From NCBI GenBank assembly GCA_003577005.1, contig QEUW01000021.1, positions 1-40,614 on the forward strand: DNA of 40,614 nucleotides, in the 5' to 3' direction. The position numbers were made by a program, and so were the translations under genes. Under the pieces are notes generated by a model. It did not search any database and had not been told where the DNA came from. It saw only the letters and a program-made list of their open reading frames with translations. Position 1 is the first letter of the stretch. Each line of letters opens with the position of its first letter. Of this stretch, positions 23,384 to 33,209 are shown piece after piece. This stretch comes from Chloroflexota bacterium. GTDB taxonomy: Bacteria > Chloroflexota > Anaerolineae > Caldilineales > Caldilineaceae.

Positions 23384-24985
23384 TCAAATCAATTCAGGCG
23401 TCCGGTTGCTGAGCCGCTCACCGATCTGGTTGACGATGTGGAGCGCCACCTGGTTGGGGCTATAGCCGCCGGGGAGGCGCACAAGCGGCTTGTCATACTT
23501 CTCACAAAATTCTTTGACTTCGCCAAAGCCGTGGCGTGACCAGCGGATGGCGAGGATTACCGCTGCGACATCAGGCCGGGCGACATAGGGTTCGAACTCG
23601 GCGTAGGTTTGGTCACGACCTTCGACCCAGACCAGCTCTTTGAGGTCGAACGCCTGGGTCAGCGATTCGGCGGCCAGGGGGCGCTTGATGCCACCGATCA
23701 GGACAACGGTGCGCCCGCGCAGCAATTCGGCTGCACGCTGGACATCCTCGGTTAAGACGGGTGTGGCCGTTTCTTCTTGCATCACGGGGCGCGATGCCAG
23801 GAATTGTTCCAGTTCGCGCAGCACCAGTTCCACGTTCTTGGGGAGATCTAACGTTTCGGGGATCTCTTCGGCTACGGACAAGAGCAAGTCGCGCAGGTCT
23901 CGGTTGCTGGGGGGAATGCCATCGTTGACCAATTCATCAATGCCATCGAGCACCTTTTGCCAGTCGTAGCGGCGCTCCTGACCGCGATTCTGATCGATGA
24001 GCTTGAGGTGGTAGCGAATCTTATTAAAGGTGCTGCGTTGGCGTTTGGCCCGGCCGCGGTTGGACTCGATCCGCTCCTCCAGCTCGTGGATGCGTTCGAT
24101 GAGCGACGCCCACTGGCTCGGGTCGGCCGGGTCATCCTTGCGCATGTGGCGGCGGATGAGGATCTGTTGTTCTGCCCCGGTCTGTTTGAGCCACTGAAAA
24201 ATCTTATACTGGTCGCTGTCTGTATTGCCCCCCATATCGGCGATAGCAATGCGTAAGGCCGACTGAGCCTCAGCAGCCAACTCTAGCGAGTCGATAAAAC
24301 CGTAGCGTTCCTCATCGCTGTGGGTGAGCACCGTATTGAGTAGATGCATGGCGGTGGCGGCGGCCTCAAAGCAGCCAGCCAGCGTCTCGTATTCGGTCAG
24401 GTCGTCTGGGGTAGGGCCATCGCGGTGGCACATCCAGAGGAAACATTCAGGCAACATCTTGGCGCGGGCGATGATCTCGCGGTCATTGGGCTCGATCTCG
24501 CTGTCATAGTCTGACCCGTCGCGCAGCAACTGTTGCCGCCGCGCCGCCCAGCGCGCCCCTTCCGCCTTCAAGTGACAACGTTCGGCAATCAGCGGCAGGT
24601 CATCGTCACTGACCAGGACCGTACGCCAGGAAGAGGTCTGGTCGATGGGACGGAGGACACGTAGCGCCTCGCGCAGCCCGGTAGCCGTTCCGTTGGTTGA
24701 GGTAGATGGGGTTGGACTATAGCCGTTGGTGTGTGGCTTTACCACATCCGGCACGCCGGTGATGGGCGCTGGCTCAGGTATCTTTTCTGGCGGGGCGGCA
24801 GGTTGAGCAGGTATTGGTTCCGGTGCCAGCGCCACCAGTGCTTCTCCAAGTGTACGCAATTGATTGCGTAGTTCTTCGTTCTGGAGTGCCTCTTGCTGCA
24901 AATGATGTACAATAGGCTTTAGCGCGTTGAGTAGATTTGCTGTCTTTGTCACAATTGCGTCTGAGTCTATCGTGTTTTCTCGCAT
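23384..24985 (-). CDS. Uncharacterised protein with DUF2325-like C-terminal domain
   Basis: 533-residue cytoplasmic protein, not recognised as any characterised family. Layout: N-terminal coiled coil (12-53), a Pro/Ser/Thr-rich linker (54-100), a long mainly helical middle (about 105-400) with several Asp/Arg-rich segments (SDYDSEIEPNDREI, RGRAKRQR), and a C-terminal Rossmann-like domain (about 425-525). This last begins VVLIGGIKRPLA and has AAVILAIRWSRHG and CEKYDKPLVRLPGG, matching the DUF2325 pattern. DUF2325 is of unknown function. Strong AGGAGA before the ATG; a good promoter lies 246 bases upstream (25231-25260). It has no operon partner. A nucleotide-binding or DNA-associated regulator would fit, but this is speculation. 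Confidence 0.72.
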   Translation of the reverse strand: MRENTIDSDAIVTKTANLLNALKPIVHHLQQEALQNEELRNQLRTLGEALVALAPEPIPAQPAAPPEKIPEPAPITGVPDVVKPHTNGYSPTPSTSTNGTATGLREALRVLRPIDQTSSWRTVLVSDDDLPLIAERCHLKAEGARWAARRQQLLRDGSDYDSEIEPNDREIIARAKMLPECFLWMCHRDGPTPDDLTEYETLAGCFEAAATAMHLLNTVLTHSDEERYGFIDSLELAAEAQSALRIAIADMGGNTDSDQYKIFQWLKQTGAEQQILIRRHMRKDDPADPSQWASLIERIHELEERIESNRGRAKRQRSTFNKIRYHLKLIDQNRGQERRYDWQKVLDGIDELVNDGIPPSNRDLRDLLLSVAEEIPETLDLPKNVELVLRELEQFLASRPVMQEETATPVLTEDVQRAAELLRGRTVVLIGGIKRPLAAESLTQAFDLKELVWVEGRDQTYAEFEPYVARPDVAAVILAIRWSRHGFGEVKEFCEKYDKPLVRLPGGYSPNQVALHIVNQIGERLSNRTPELI

Positions 24986-25359
24986 AAATTATCTCCTCTT
25001 GATGGCGAATGCTTGTCTTACATCGAGCCGTGGCTCCGGCAATCTAGCGGCAGGTACATCAACATGAGTGCCTGGATAGAGCACACAGCGGTCTTTTAAT
25101 CGCTAAACTTGCTCGGAGGAAAGCGTATCGCTGTGGGGGATGTGCAACGATGGTGCCTGGCTCCTTTGTGTTTCTGTTCGCCAGGCAGGTGATTAGGCTA
25201 CATGTGATTTTTTTCATTATTACAAAACATAGTATACGGCAATAGTACCGGTCCCGTCAATTCGCAACAAAAGCTCAGTTACTTCGCTGTGCTTCGGTTT
25301 GAGGTTAGCGGGCCCTATGCTCACAGTGGATGGCCGATTCCACCACCGGACCCAATTGC
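24986..25359. other. Gap with long 5' leader, no gene seen
   Basis: 374 bp between the DUF2325-like gene and the Gfo/Idh/MocA gene. No ORF with a ribosome site is seen. It holds a minus-strand promoter (25231-25260) and a leader of about 240 bases. Near 25168-25192 GTGCCTGGC and GCCAGGCAG form a small imperfect stem. No known riboswitch pattern recognised. Confidence 0.5.
25231..25260 (-). promoter_or_regulatory. Sigma-70-type promoter for the DUF2325-like gene
   Basis: Read on the minus strand: TTGACG (25260-25255), an 18-base spacer and TATACT (25236-25231). It predicts a long untranslated leader of about 240 bases. Confidence 0.6.
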
Positions 25360-26472
25360 TTACAAGTCAACTGAACCAGACGCAAGGCCAATGGGGAGCA
25401 TGGCAGGCCGTTTGCAGACACTGGCCAGTTCGATCTGCTGGCCACTCTCTGCCGCCTCATGCACAGCCTGCATGATATCGAGCACATGAAAGGCCAGTTC
25501 GCCGCTGGCCCGGTGCGGGCGGCCAGTACGCATGGCTGCGGCCATGTCGGCAACACCCAATCCACGGCTGTTTTCGGTGTAGATATGGGTCAGCGGTACC
25601 TCTTCCCACTCGGCTTTGCCCTTGAGCCGCACCCGCACCGGCCCGCCAAAGGTGTTGGGATCAGGCAGGCTGAGGCTCCCTTCGGTGCCATAGATTTCAA
25701 GCCTTGGCAGGTTGGCTCCCCAAACATCGAACGTCTGGATCAGCGTGCCAATGGCGCCATTGGCAAATTCGAGCAGCCCGGCCACATGAGTCGGCACCTC
25801 GACCACCACCCGTTGGCCAAACTTTGGCTGGCTGGTAATCGTGCGTTCGGGAAAGGTGATGCGTGTCATACCGCTCACCCGTTTGACCGGGCCGATAATG
25901 CTGACAAGCGCAGTCAGATAGTATGGTCCCATATCAAACATGGGGCCGCCACCGCGCTGATAGTAAAATTCGGGATTTGGGTGCCAGTGCTCGTGGCCAT
26001 GGGAGACCATAAAGGCCGTGGCTGCTACCGGGTCACCGATGACCCCCTCATCCACCAGCTTGCGGCAGGTCTGTAGCCCGCCGCCCAGAAAGGTATCGGG
26101 CGCACAGCCGATGCGCAGCTCTCTGGCCTGCGCCAGATCGAGCAACCGGCGGCCATCCTCCCGATTGAGTGCGAAGGGCTTTTCACTATAGGTCGCTTTG
26201 CCAGCGTTGAGCGCTGCGGTCGCGACTTCGGCGTGTGCGGCCGGGATCGTCAGGTTGACCGCAATCTCAATCTCTGGGTCGGCCAACAGCTCGGCCACCG
26301 GGCAGGCCCGGATCCCGTACTCCGTCGCTTTGGCCTGAGCGCGCGCCAGGTCGATATCGGCGCAAGCGACGATCTGTAGGTTATTAAATGTCTGATCAGA
26401 TTTAAGATAGATTGTGCTGATATTGCCGCAGCCAATAATGCCGATTTTTGTGCGTGCTGTGTCGGTGTTCAT
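25360..26472 (-). CDS. Gfo/Idh/MocA-family oxidoreductase
   Basis: NAD(P)-dependent sugar or inositol dehydrogenase family, 370 residues. The N-terminal Rossmann motif is GIIGCGNIS (GCGNIS 14-19), the conserved EKP is at 97-99 (YSEKPF), and the C-terminal alpha/beta domain starts at about 130 with [13 protein letters not shown] (D180). Both domains are full length. No good ribosome site is visible before ATG 26472. It is downstream of the export cluster on the same strand, separated by a palindrome-like stretch, so the two are probably not functionally linked. A related protein at 35052-36197 is only distantly similar. Confidence 0.9.
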   Translation of the reverse strand: MNTDTARTKIGIIGCGNISTIYLKSDQTFNNLQIVACADIDLARAQAKATEYGIRACPVAELLADPEIEIAVNLTIPAAHAEVATAALNAGKATYSEKPFALNREDGRRLLDLAQARELRIGCAPDTFLGGGLQTCRKLVDEGVIGDPVAATAFMVSHGHEHWHPNPEFYYQRGGGPMFDMGPYYLTALVSIIGPVKRVSGMTRITFPERTITSQPKFGQRVVVEVPTHVAGLLEFANGAIGTLIQTFDVWGANLPRLEIYGTEGSLSLPDPNTFGGPVRVRLKGKAEWEEVPLTHIYTENSRGLGVADMAAAMRTGRPHRASGELAFHVLDIMQAVHEAAESGQQIELASVCKRPAMLPIGLASGSVDL

Positions 26473-26504
26473 ACAGATCTGTCCGGACGTTGGCGGATAA
26501 GGTG

Positions 26505-26586
26505 TAGAGATAGAGGGGAGGGAGATAGGGGGATAGAGGGTTGATAAGACTGTTTCATCTCTCTCCCTTTCTATCTCCCCATCCTT
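26505..26586. repeat. Imperfect palindrome of GAGATAG words
   Basis: A purine-rich half (AGAGATAGAGGGGAGGGAG and GATAGGGGGATAGAGG, 26506-26538) faces a pyrimidine-rich half (ATCTCTCTCCC, TCTATCTCCCC, 26557-26580). The match is loose but the word structure resembles the other palindromes of the window. Confidence 0.5.
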
Positions 26587-26591
26587 CTAAC

Positions 26592-27338
26592 TTAACCAGC
26601 TGGTACAAATTGCTCCTCCCCTTCCGGTTCGGGGATCTCGACACGCACGATCTGGCCGTCTTGCAGGTGAAGGATCTGGTCCACATAGTCGTTTACCAGG
26701 CTGTCGTGCGTCGCCATCAGCATCGCGATCTGCCGTTCATGAACAATTGTACGGAAGAGCTTGAGCACTTCACGCCCCGTTTTGCTGTCGAGGTCGCCGG
26801 TTGGCTCGTCGGCAATGATCACCTTGGGGGTGTTGGCCAGGGCGCGGGCAATGGCGACACGCTGCTGTTGGCCACCCGAAAGCTCGTACGGTCGATGGTC
26901 CATCCATTTAGCCAGACCGACCAGTTCGAGACACTCAACCGCAACCTTATGGCGCTGTTTGGCGGGTACATTGTTCATCCGCAGGATCAGCTCCACGTTT
27001 TCGTAGGCTGAAAGCGCCGGCAGCAGACCGAGCGACTGAAAGATAAAACCTACCTGTTGGCGGCGCCAGGTAGTGAGCCTGGCTTCGCTCCAGCCGCCGA
27101 TCTCTTCGCCAAAGATCACCACTTTGCCGGCGGTAGGCTGGTCTAACCCACCGATACAATTGAGCAGCGTCGTCTTGCCGCTGCCGGAGCGTCCTTTGAG
27201 CGCCACAAGCTGCCCGGCGTTTACCTGCAAATTCACCCCGCGCAGGGCATGGACCTCCTGCTCGCCCAGCTTGTAGATGCGCTTGAGGTCGATAGTTTCG
27301 ATAACCGTGTTACCCTGTTTGCCGTTCTGGTTGGACAA
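26592..27338 (-). CDS. ABC transporter ATPase, MacB/LolD type
   Basis: 248-residue ATPase of the MacB/LolD group. Walker A GRSGSGKT (49-56), Q-loop [10 protein letters not shown], signature [12 protein letters not shown] and Walker [13 protein letters not shown] are intact, with a switch His in MATHDS. The start is TTG at 27338, with AGGAAAGAG upstream. It is the last gene of the export cluster: it follows the AbrB-fused ATPase by 25 bases. With the FtsX-type permease and the fusion protein it should form a MacAB-like tripartite pump or a lipoprotein/peptide exporter. Two different ATPases for one permease suggests a heterodimer. Confidence 0.92.
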   Translation of the reverse strand: MSNQNGKQGNTVIETIDLKRIYKLGEQEVHALRGVNLQVNAGQLVALKGRSGSGKTTLLNCIGGLDQPTAGKVVIFGEEIGGWSEARLTTWRRQQVGFIFQSLGLLPALSAYENVELILRMNNVPAKQRHKVAVECLELVGLAKWMDHRPYELSGGQQQRVAIARALANTPKVIIADEPTGDLDSKTGREVLKLFRTIVHERQIAMLMATHDSLVNDYVDQILHLQDGQIVRVEIPEPEGEEQFVPAG

Positions 27339-27363
27339 CGTCTCTTTCCTCTCGCTGCAATCG

Positions 27364-28389
27364 TTATTTCTTGCCTCGCTTGAGGCTAAAACGTCCGAGC
27401 AGATTGCGCACGGAAGGCGTTCGCTCGCCGCTGTCGATATTGATCTTGCGGACGATCTCCTGCTCTACCCGGTCCGAATCGGTCGGGCGAATGAGGATGC
27501 CTTCTTCTGTCACTTCTAACGTGGCGCGCCCTTTGATGTCGAACTGCTGTAACAGCTCCAGCGGAACGTGCAGGCGGCCGGCCCGATCCACCACCACCAG
27601 TTCCTCAAAATGGTCGGTATGGGTGTGCGCCACCTCTTCGCCATTGGCAGAAGCCTCACCGGCGCCATTGGTGTATTCGGCCACAGACCGTGTCTGGCGG
27701 ATGGTCTCGCTGGCGAGCATCCCATCGCGGATGGCAACCACGCGCTGCACCTGTTTGGCGACGCCGGGATCATGGCTGACGATCAGCGTGGTGATGCCCA
27801 TTTCGCCAGTCAACATGCGAAAGGTATTGTAGATCGTCTCGGCTGTCGCCGAATCGACTTCGCCCGTCGGCTCGTCGGCCAGCAGGAGCGTGGGGTTGTT
27901 GGCCAGGGCCACAGCGATAGCGACGCGCTGTTGTTCACCACCCGAAAGCTCAGGCAGGTGGTGGCGCATCCGCTCCTTGAGGCCGACCAGGTCGAGCAGT
28001 TGCTCGGCGCGTATCCGTTTAGCCTTCCCGGTAGTGCCGGCCAATGTCATGGGCAGCATCACGTTGTCGATCGCATTCAGATAAGGCACCAGGTTGCGAG
28101 CGCTCTGCTGCCAGACAAAGCCCACCTTCTCACGACGATACTTGTTCAACTGCCGGTCGGACAATTTGAGCAGATCCAATCCATCGACACGCACGCGGCC
28201 CGCCGATGGTCGATCCAGTCCGCCGAGGATGTTCATTAGCGTCGTCTTGCCGCTGCCGCTGGACCCTACAATCGCCACCAACTCCCCTTTTCCAATCGTC
28301 AGGTTGAGTTCGCGCAGCGCCACCATTTCCAGATCCGCCACCTGGTAGATCTTGACCAGCCCATCGCACAGGATAAAAGCCTCGCTCAT
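27364..28389 (-). CDS. ABC transporter ATPase fused to an AbrB/SpoVT-like domain
   Basis: 341-residue protein with two parts. Residues 1-235 are a MacB/LolD-type ATPase: Walker A GSSGSGKT (42-49), signature LSGGEQQ (148-154), Walker B LLLADEP (168-174), switch His in VSHDPG. After a linker, residues about 263-303 ([20 protein letters not shown], then [11 protein letters not shown] and ILIRP) match the swapped-hairpin AbrB/MazE beta barrel, normally a DNA-binding antitoxin or transition regulator. ATG 28389 with AAAGGA was preferred over an upstream codon. The extension is not seen in ordinary MacB-type ATPases. It may bind DNA, or serve as dimerisation module. Confidence 0.85.
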   Translation of the reverse strand: MSEAFILCDGLVKIYQVADLEMVALRELNLTIGKGELVAIVGSSGSGKTTLMNILGGLDRPSAGRVRVDGLDLLKLSDRQLNKYRREKVGFVWQQSARNLVPYLNAIDNVMLPMTLAGTTGKAKRIRAEQLLDLVGLKERMRHHLPELSGGEQQRVAIAVALANNPTLLLADEPTGEVDSATAETIYNTFRMLTGEMGITTLIVSHDPGVAKQVQRVVAIRDGMLASETIRQTRSVAEYTNGAGEASANGEEVAHTHTDHFEELVVVDRAGRLHVPLELLQQFDIKGRATLEVTEEGILIRPTDSDRVEQEIVRKINIDSGERTPSVRNLLGRFSLKRGKK

Positions 28390-28403
28390 TGAAAATCCTT
28401 TAT

Positions 28404-28587
28404 TAATTGTCAATTGTCAGTTATCAATTATTAATTGTTAACTGTGCCACGCCTGTTATCAGGGGTGGCGCAACACTTAACCGTGGTCGGGCAGTGGCGT
28501 GCGTCGCACGCCACGGTTAACTGCGGCGCTACCTTATCAGGAATCCTCATTAACCATTGGCAATTGACCGTTGACAATTGACCATTA
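28404..28587. repeat. Large palindrome built of AATTGTCAATTG words
   Basis: Arm 1 (28404-28441) and arm 2 (28550-28587) pair at about 29 of 38 positions. Arm 2 ends at the stop codon of the FtsX-type permease (28585-28587). Inside, TTAACCGTGG (28477-28486) pairs perfectly with CCACGGTTAA (28511-28520), enclosing a GGCGTGCG/CGCACGCC stem. It separates the permease and ATPase genes of one cluster. Confidence 0.75.
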
Positions 28588-31527
28588 GACTGTTTCACCC
28601 AGCTTGATCGCCTGGAAGATTTTCATCCGCAACAGAAAGGCGACGAGGACGCTCAGCGCCACGACAAAGAGCAAGGCAAAGAGCACATAGATGCGCGCAA
28701 TGGCTGCCCATGCGATCTCCACCTGGAAGGGTGGCGTCATCGATTGGATATCAGAACCGATCTGTAGGTAAGGAATGAAGATCTGGCTGATCAATGCCCC
28801 TAAGTAGGTGCCGGCGCCCAGCCCCAGTACAATCAGAAACGCTAATTCCCAGGCTAGGAAGGTGGTCATCTGCCCTGGCGAGAGCCCAATGGCGCGTAGT
28901 GTGCCCAGTTCGATAAAGCGGCGCCGGAATGAGAAGAGCGCATAAAGGAAGAAACCCAATACGGTCAAGAACGCCGCCGCCAGAAAACCGACCGAGAGCA
29001 CGCCAAAGAGACCTTGCCGTTCTGGACGCCGCTGCTCATTGGCAATGCGATTGGCCGCCGACTGGTAATCTACCACGATGATATCGTGTTCCCGCAGGTT
29101 GCGCACCATCTGGCCGTAATCGGCGCCCACTTGCGTCTTAGCCCAGACATCGTAGGGCATTTCCCCGCCGGAGATCTCGAAGATATACTCCAGGTTGCCG
29201 ACGACCACCGGCGAAAATTTGGTGGGGTCAGGGTCTGGATACCAGGTGGGGAAGTAGTCGATCTCGCCGACGACCTTGGCGGTCATTTCGGCGCGCTGGC
29301 CATAGTTGCTGACCCGCATCTGGATCTCATCCCCCACTCGAATCCGGTTCTGCGCCATAAAATCGCGCCGCAGGAGGATGCCTTCGGGCGCCACGGCCAG
29401 CGCGTTCATCAGGGCCCCCAGGCTGGCCGGTGCAAAGTCGCGCCGCCAATAGGTAGCCAGCGGAAAGTCGATCCGATCAACACCGTAGAGCGTTGCCTCG
29501 CGCCATTGTCCCTGCACCTGCAAACTAGCGCCGTATTTGCCGACGCGAGCCGCCGCTTCGATCTCCGGCGCCTTGAGGTGTTCGCCAACCGGGACAAATA
29601 CCCACCTGGGCCCCGTGATCAACTCCTCTCCACTCGCTGTGGTGCTGCTGGCCGGCGTCGTTGTACCGCCTTCCCCGCCCAGCCCCGCACCCGGTGCTGA
29701 ACCGGCTTCGGTGCTCTGGCCCAACTCGACCAGACGAACATCGGCGCCAATACGGTAGTAGCTCTGGTCATAGAGATGATTGTCCAGCGTCTGCGCCAGC
29801 GAGGCTGTAAAGGCCGATAAGCTCAACGTCAGAATAAGCAGGATCAGCGGTGCGGTGTAGAAGCCGGGGTCGCGCGACAGATAGCGCGTCGCTAACAGAA
29901 ACCCGACGCTGTTGGTGCGCGCTGCAACCCAAGCGACGGCCATCATCAACAGGGGCAACAGACGCAAGACCAACAAAGTCAGCGCCAGCGCACCCAACGA
30001 CGGCACCAGAAAGAGCAACGGGTTGTCGAAGACACCACCGCTGTTCGTCGCACCAGGCAGAACGATGCTGCCCTGTTGCTGCAACAGATAAGCCCCATAG
30101 CCGGCGGGGATCAACAGCAGGATGTCGAGCCAGGCGCGCTGCCACCACGGTGGTCGCACCGTGCGGGCCGATTCCTGTTTGTAGGTGATAATAGTATGGC
30201 GGGCGGCGCCCAACGACGGCACCACCTGCGCAACCAACGTCACGCCCAGCGCAGCGAGCCCAAAACGCAAGGTGGCCGCCGTCATATCGACCCGCAGGTT
30301 GGACTCGATGGTGAAATTGAGAAAGCTGCGCGTGGCTCCAATCGCACGCGAGATCATCTCGCTGACCGGGATACCCGTACCCAATGCCAGTGCGCCCAAA
30401 ATAAACGATTCGAGCACCGCGATCCCCAGGATCTGGAGGGCGGTAGCGCCGCGGCTGCGCAGCACTGCGATCTCGTTGCGCTGGCGCCCCACAGCCAGGC
30501 CCACCACCAACCCAATAAAGGCGATGAGCAAGCCGATAATGGGGATGCTAAAGGCATAGAGCAGAACGTTCAACAGCTGGGACTGGACGCGATAGCGGTT
30601 GAGCGCTGCGTAGGGCGAAATTTCGAGCCGGGTGTTGGCGAGCAACGTGGCTGCCCGCTGTTGCACGGCCTCGATCCGGGCGACCAGCCACCCCACATCG
30701 TTGGCATGGATGTGCGAACCATCCATAACAATGTACCAGAGCGCCTGGGCTATCTCATCGGTCAGGAGCGGAGCAACACGGCCCTGAAAGCTTGCTTCAG
30801 GGATAAATAGCTGGTTATCAAAGACACTCAAGCGATAGAACCAATATTCATCTGCCGGGTTAGTCGCAGTCCAAATGCCGCTGATGACGATGGGGATCTG
30901 CACCACACGCTGGCCGCCTTCGGTGTCCATCCGGCGGAAGGTCATAAAGGGTTCGCCGATCTGCAAACCCAACTGGTCGGCCATTGCCTCTGTCACTGCT
31001 ACTTCCAGCGGGTCGGAAGGGTCGGAGCTGGCCACTGCCGGCATCCCCCCTTCGAGGAAGGTGACATGGTCGGCCATGTCGCTGACAAAAGCAAAGTTGA
31101 CCCAGGCCAACGGGTCGCGCACATCCGCATAGGCGACCTGGTCGGTAGGGAAGAGACGAAAGTTGTCGGTTTTGGCGTAACGCACTGTGAACTGGTGGGG
31201 AAGCCCCAGCGCGGCCGTTCCTTCGCCCGTAAGGTAGCTGTCTACCGCTTCGATGTCGTCTAGCTCTTTAAGCCCATAAAGCGAACCGACGTAGCGAAAC
31301 ATAAAAGCAAAGGGCGGCCGCCGCAACGCCACTGTCTCGTCCTGCGCCTGGCTCAGTTCGGTCTTTAGCACTTCGTAATAGACGGCGTCGGTGTAGAGTG
31401 GGACACTCATCACCAGAGCAATGGAAACGACCAACCCGGCGGCCGTTGCCAGTGCCAGCCCGCGTTGCGAAAGCAGTCGCCGGATGGCAACTGCAAAAAT
31501 GGCAAAGGTGCGAGAGAGAAAATTCAT
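28585..31527 (-). CDS. FtsX-family ABC permease with two FtsX modules
   Basis: 980-residue membrane protein of the MacB/FtsX group. An N-terminal membrane helix (RGLALATAAGLVVSIALVMS) is followed by a large extracytoplasmic domain (about 55-320), the first three-helix FtsX block (LLNVLLYAFSIPIIGLLIAF and on), a second extracytoplasmic domain with a low-complexity Gly/Ser/Thr linker, and the last FtsX block (GVLSVGFLAAAFLTVLGFFL and on) ending LRMKIFQAIKLGET. This is the fused two-module arrangement of ABC exporters. ATG 31527 is chosen over TTG 31533; no strong ribosome site is seen. The fusion-protein gene ends 17 bases upstream. Confidence 0.9.
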   Translation of the reverse strand: MNFLSRTFAIFAVAIRRLLSQRGLALATAAGLVVSIALVMSVPLYTDAVYYEVLKTELSQAQDETVALRRPPFAFMFRYVGSLYGLKELDDIEAVDSYLTGEGTAALGLPHQFTVRYAKTDNFRLFPTDQVAYADVRDPLAWVNFAFVSDMADHVTFLEGGMPAVASSDPSDPLEVAVTEAMADQLGLQIGEPFMTFRRMDTEGGQRVVQIPIVISGIWTATNPADEYWFYRLSVFDNQLFIPEASFQGRVAPLLTDEIAQALWYIVMDGSHIHANDVGWLVARIEAVQQRAATLLANTRLEISPYAALNRYRVQSQLLNVLLYAFSIPIIGLLIAFIGLVVGLAVGRQRNEIAVLRSRGATALQILGIAVLESFILGALALGTGIPVSEMISRAIGATRSFLNFTIESNLRVDMTAATLRFGLAALGVTLVAQVVPSLGAARHTIITYKQESARTVRPPWWQRAWLDILLLIPAGYGAYLLQQQGSIVLPGATNSGGVFDNPLLFLVPSLGALALTLLVLRLLPLLMMAVAWVAARTNSVGFLLATRYLSRDPGFYTAPLILLILTLSLSAFTASLAQTLDNHLYDQSYYRIGADVRLVELGQSTEAGSAPGAGLGGEGGTTTPASSTTASGEELITGPRWVFVPVGEHLKAPEIEAAARVGKYGASLQVQGQWREATLYGVDRIDFPLATYWRRDFAPASLGALMNALAVAPEGILLRRDFMAQNRIRVGDEIQMRVSNYGQRAEMTAKVVGEIDYFPTWYPDPDPTKFSPVVVGNLEYIFEISGGEMPYDVWAKTQVGADYGQMVRNLREHDIIVVDYQSAANRIANEQRRPERQGLFGVLSVGFLAAAFLTVLGFFLYALFSFRRRFIELGTLRAIGLSPGQMTTFLAWELAFLIVLGLGAGTYLGALISQIFIPYLQIGSDIQSMTPPFQVEIAWAAIARIYVLFALLFVVALSVLVAFLLRMKIFQAIKLGETV

Positions 31528-31544
31528 TGTCAATTTAGCATTCG

Positions 31545-32738
31545 TTACTGGCCAACCACAACCTGGCCTAGCTCAAGTCCTTCCTCGATCTCCACCCGCT
31601 CCGCCGTCTGGATGCCGACCCGCACATCCACCCGGCGTTGTACCTCACCATCCTGCACAACCGCAAAGCGCCGGCCGTCGAAGACGCGGAGGGCCTGTGG
31701 CGGCAACCACAGCACATCCTGCTTCCGCTCGAGTTCGGCGGTAATGCGCACCAGATCGCCCAAATTGAAGCCCAACTCTTTGGCATCCACATCCAACGTA
31801 AAGCGGGTGGATTTGTCCTGGTCTTCGACACTGATACCGCGGCCACCGCTGCCATACGGGTAGGGCAACTGGCGGATCTGCCCGGTCAGAATCTCGCCGG
31901 GCCGGCTGACTAGCGTCACCTTGACGGGCATCCCTTCAACCAGTTGCGACATCTGGTCGCTGAGCAACTCGGCGCTCACTTCCATCTCGTTCACATCAGC
32001 GATAGAGACTACCTTTTGGAAACCTTCCACATTCTGGCCAGGCGTCAGCGAGACGGAGAGCAACTGACCATCGAACGGTGCGTGAATCTGCGCATCGGCG
32101 ATGGCCGCTTCTAGTTTCTGCACGTTGAGTTTGGCACGGTCGTAGGCGTTGACGAGGTTAGCGTTGACCCCATCAGCCAGCCGGTCTAGGGTTATCTGCG
32201 CCAGCTCCACCTGCTTCTGTTGCAGTTGGATTGCCTCCGGGTCCGGTGGGGTTTTCCCCTGGAGGTCGGCCAGTTTGATCTGCTCCATCTCCACGTTGAT
32301 CTGCGCGATCCGCAAGTCATATTCCAGGTCGCGTTGAGCCGTTTCAAGGAGCATCGTAGCCTGCTCTAGCTCCAGTTGAGCCGAAGTCAGTTCTCGTTCG
32401 AGAAGGTCGATCTCCTGCTCGGCGATGAGCGTCCCCTTGGTGACCATGTCGTTGCGCTTGACATAGACGGCGCGTACGCGCCCGCTGCTGCGGAAAAACA
32501 ATTGTTCCTCGATCACAGGGGAGATGCGCCCACTAAAGGTCAGCTCTTTGATAACCTCGCCCTGTTGGACGGTGTAGGTGGGCTTACGCGGGACAATCGC
32601 AGTAGGGATCGGGGTCGGGGTCGGCGCTTCGTCGGTGATGCGCTGCGAGCGCCCAGCAGGCAACAGCGCGCATCCGCTGACGATTAAGGTTGCCAACAGC
32701 GCCGCCAACAAGAGGTGGAGGGTAGTTCGACGGTTCAA
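31545..32738 (-). CDS. Membrane fusion lipoprotein (HlyD/MacA type)
   Basis: 397-residue periplasmic adaptor for the export cluster. The N-terminal signal has a lipobox SGC (Cys23); a Pro/Thr-rich linker (38-48) follows. Then come a lipoyl-like hairpin (VIEEQLFFRSSGRVRAVYV), a long alpha-helical hairpin of heptads (about 105-200), the second lipoyl half (AQIHAPFDGQLLSVSLTPGQ), and a beta-barrel domain. The start is TTG at 32738 with GAGGAG 8 bases upstream, and no in-frame ATG lies before it. It is the first gene of the cluster, so it precedes permease and ATPases. Substrate unknown. Confidence 0.9.
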   Translation of the reverse strand: MNRRTTLHLLLAALLATLIVSGCALLPAGRSQRITDEAPTPTPIPTAIVPRKPTYTVQQGEVIKELTFSGRISPVIEEQLFFRSSGRVRAVYVKRNDMVTKGTLIAEQEIDLLERELTSAQLELEQATMLLETAQRDLEYDLRIAQINVEMEQIKLADLQGKTPPDPEAIQLQQKQVELAQITLDRLADGVNANLVNAYDRAKLNVQKLEAAIADAQIHAPFDGQLLSVSLTPGQNVEGFQKVVSIADVNEMEVSAELLSDQMSQLVEGMPVKVTLVSRPGEILTGQIRQLPYPYGSGGRGISVEDQDKSTRFTLDVDAKELGFNLGDLVRITAELERKQDVLWLPPQALRVFDGRRFAVVQDGEVQRRVDVRVGIQTAERVEIEEGLELGQVVVGQ

Positions 32739-32899
32739 CTCTCTAGCTCCTCAAATCAGTAGATCCAGAAACAAAACCAAGAGAACAGCGGGTAGCCTAT
32801 GGGTGGATTATGGAGTACTCCTTCAATTGTACCATTGTACTTCATTTTGACTGGAACACAAGAATCCACCAAAAGAAACTGAACGCAAAGACCGTGTGG

Positions 32900-32967
32900 T
32901 GCAAGCTTGAGCAGGATCTTCTCCATAGCTTGCAGAGGAATGCGCATCTGAAGGCGCGTATTCCTCT
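32900..32967. repeat. Paired small inverted repeats in a 471-bp gap
   Basis: TGCAAGCT (32900-32907) pairs with AGCTTGCA (32927-32934), and AGAGGAATGCGC (32934-32945) pairs with GCGTATTCCTCT (32956-32967) at 11 of 12 positions. They lie in the divergent gap 32739-33209, which holds no other gene or long ORF with a ribosome site. The promoter of the dioxygenase gene is at 33154-33162. Confidence 0.6.
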
Positions 32968-33153
32968 ACCCTAGATTTATTGGGATCATCCCTCGAGTAC
33001 GAAGGGGAAAAATGCAGCGCATTGCCTCCCTACACATCCACGGCGAGGGGCGCCGCCGTCACTCTCAAGCACCAAACCGGCCTTTCATTCTCCAAAACTT
33101 TGATTAGAACACCAACAAAGTTAAATTAAGATTTTCTTAGAAACAGATTAAAA

Positions 33154-33162
33154 TGATATACT
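33154..33162 (+). promoter_or_regulatory. Extended -10 promoter of the PhyH operon
   Basis: TG, one base, TATACT at 33157-33162 forms an extended -10 element 48 bases before ATG 33210. The -35 region (TTCTTA at 33134-33139) is poor, which is usual for extended -10 promoters. The surrounding bases are AT-rich. Confidence 0.55.
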
Positions 33163-33209
33163 GCAAGCTGCCGTCTGTCTCTACTCTTGCCAATCGTAAG
33201 GAGAGCACC

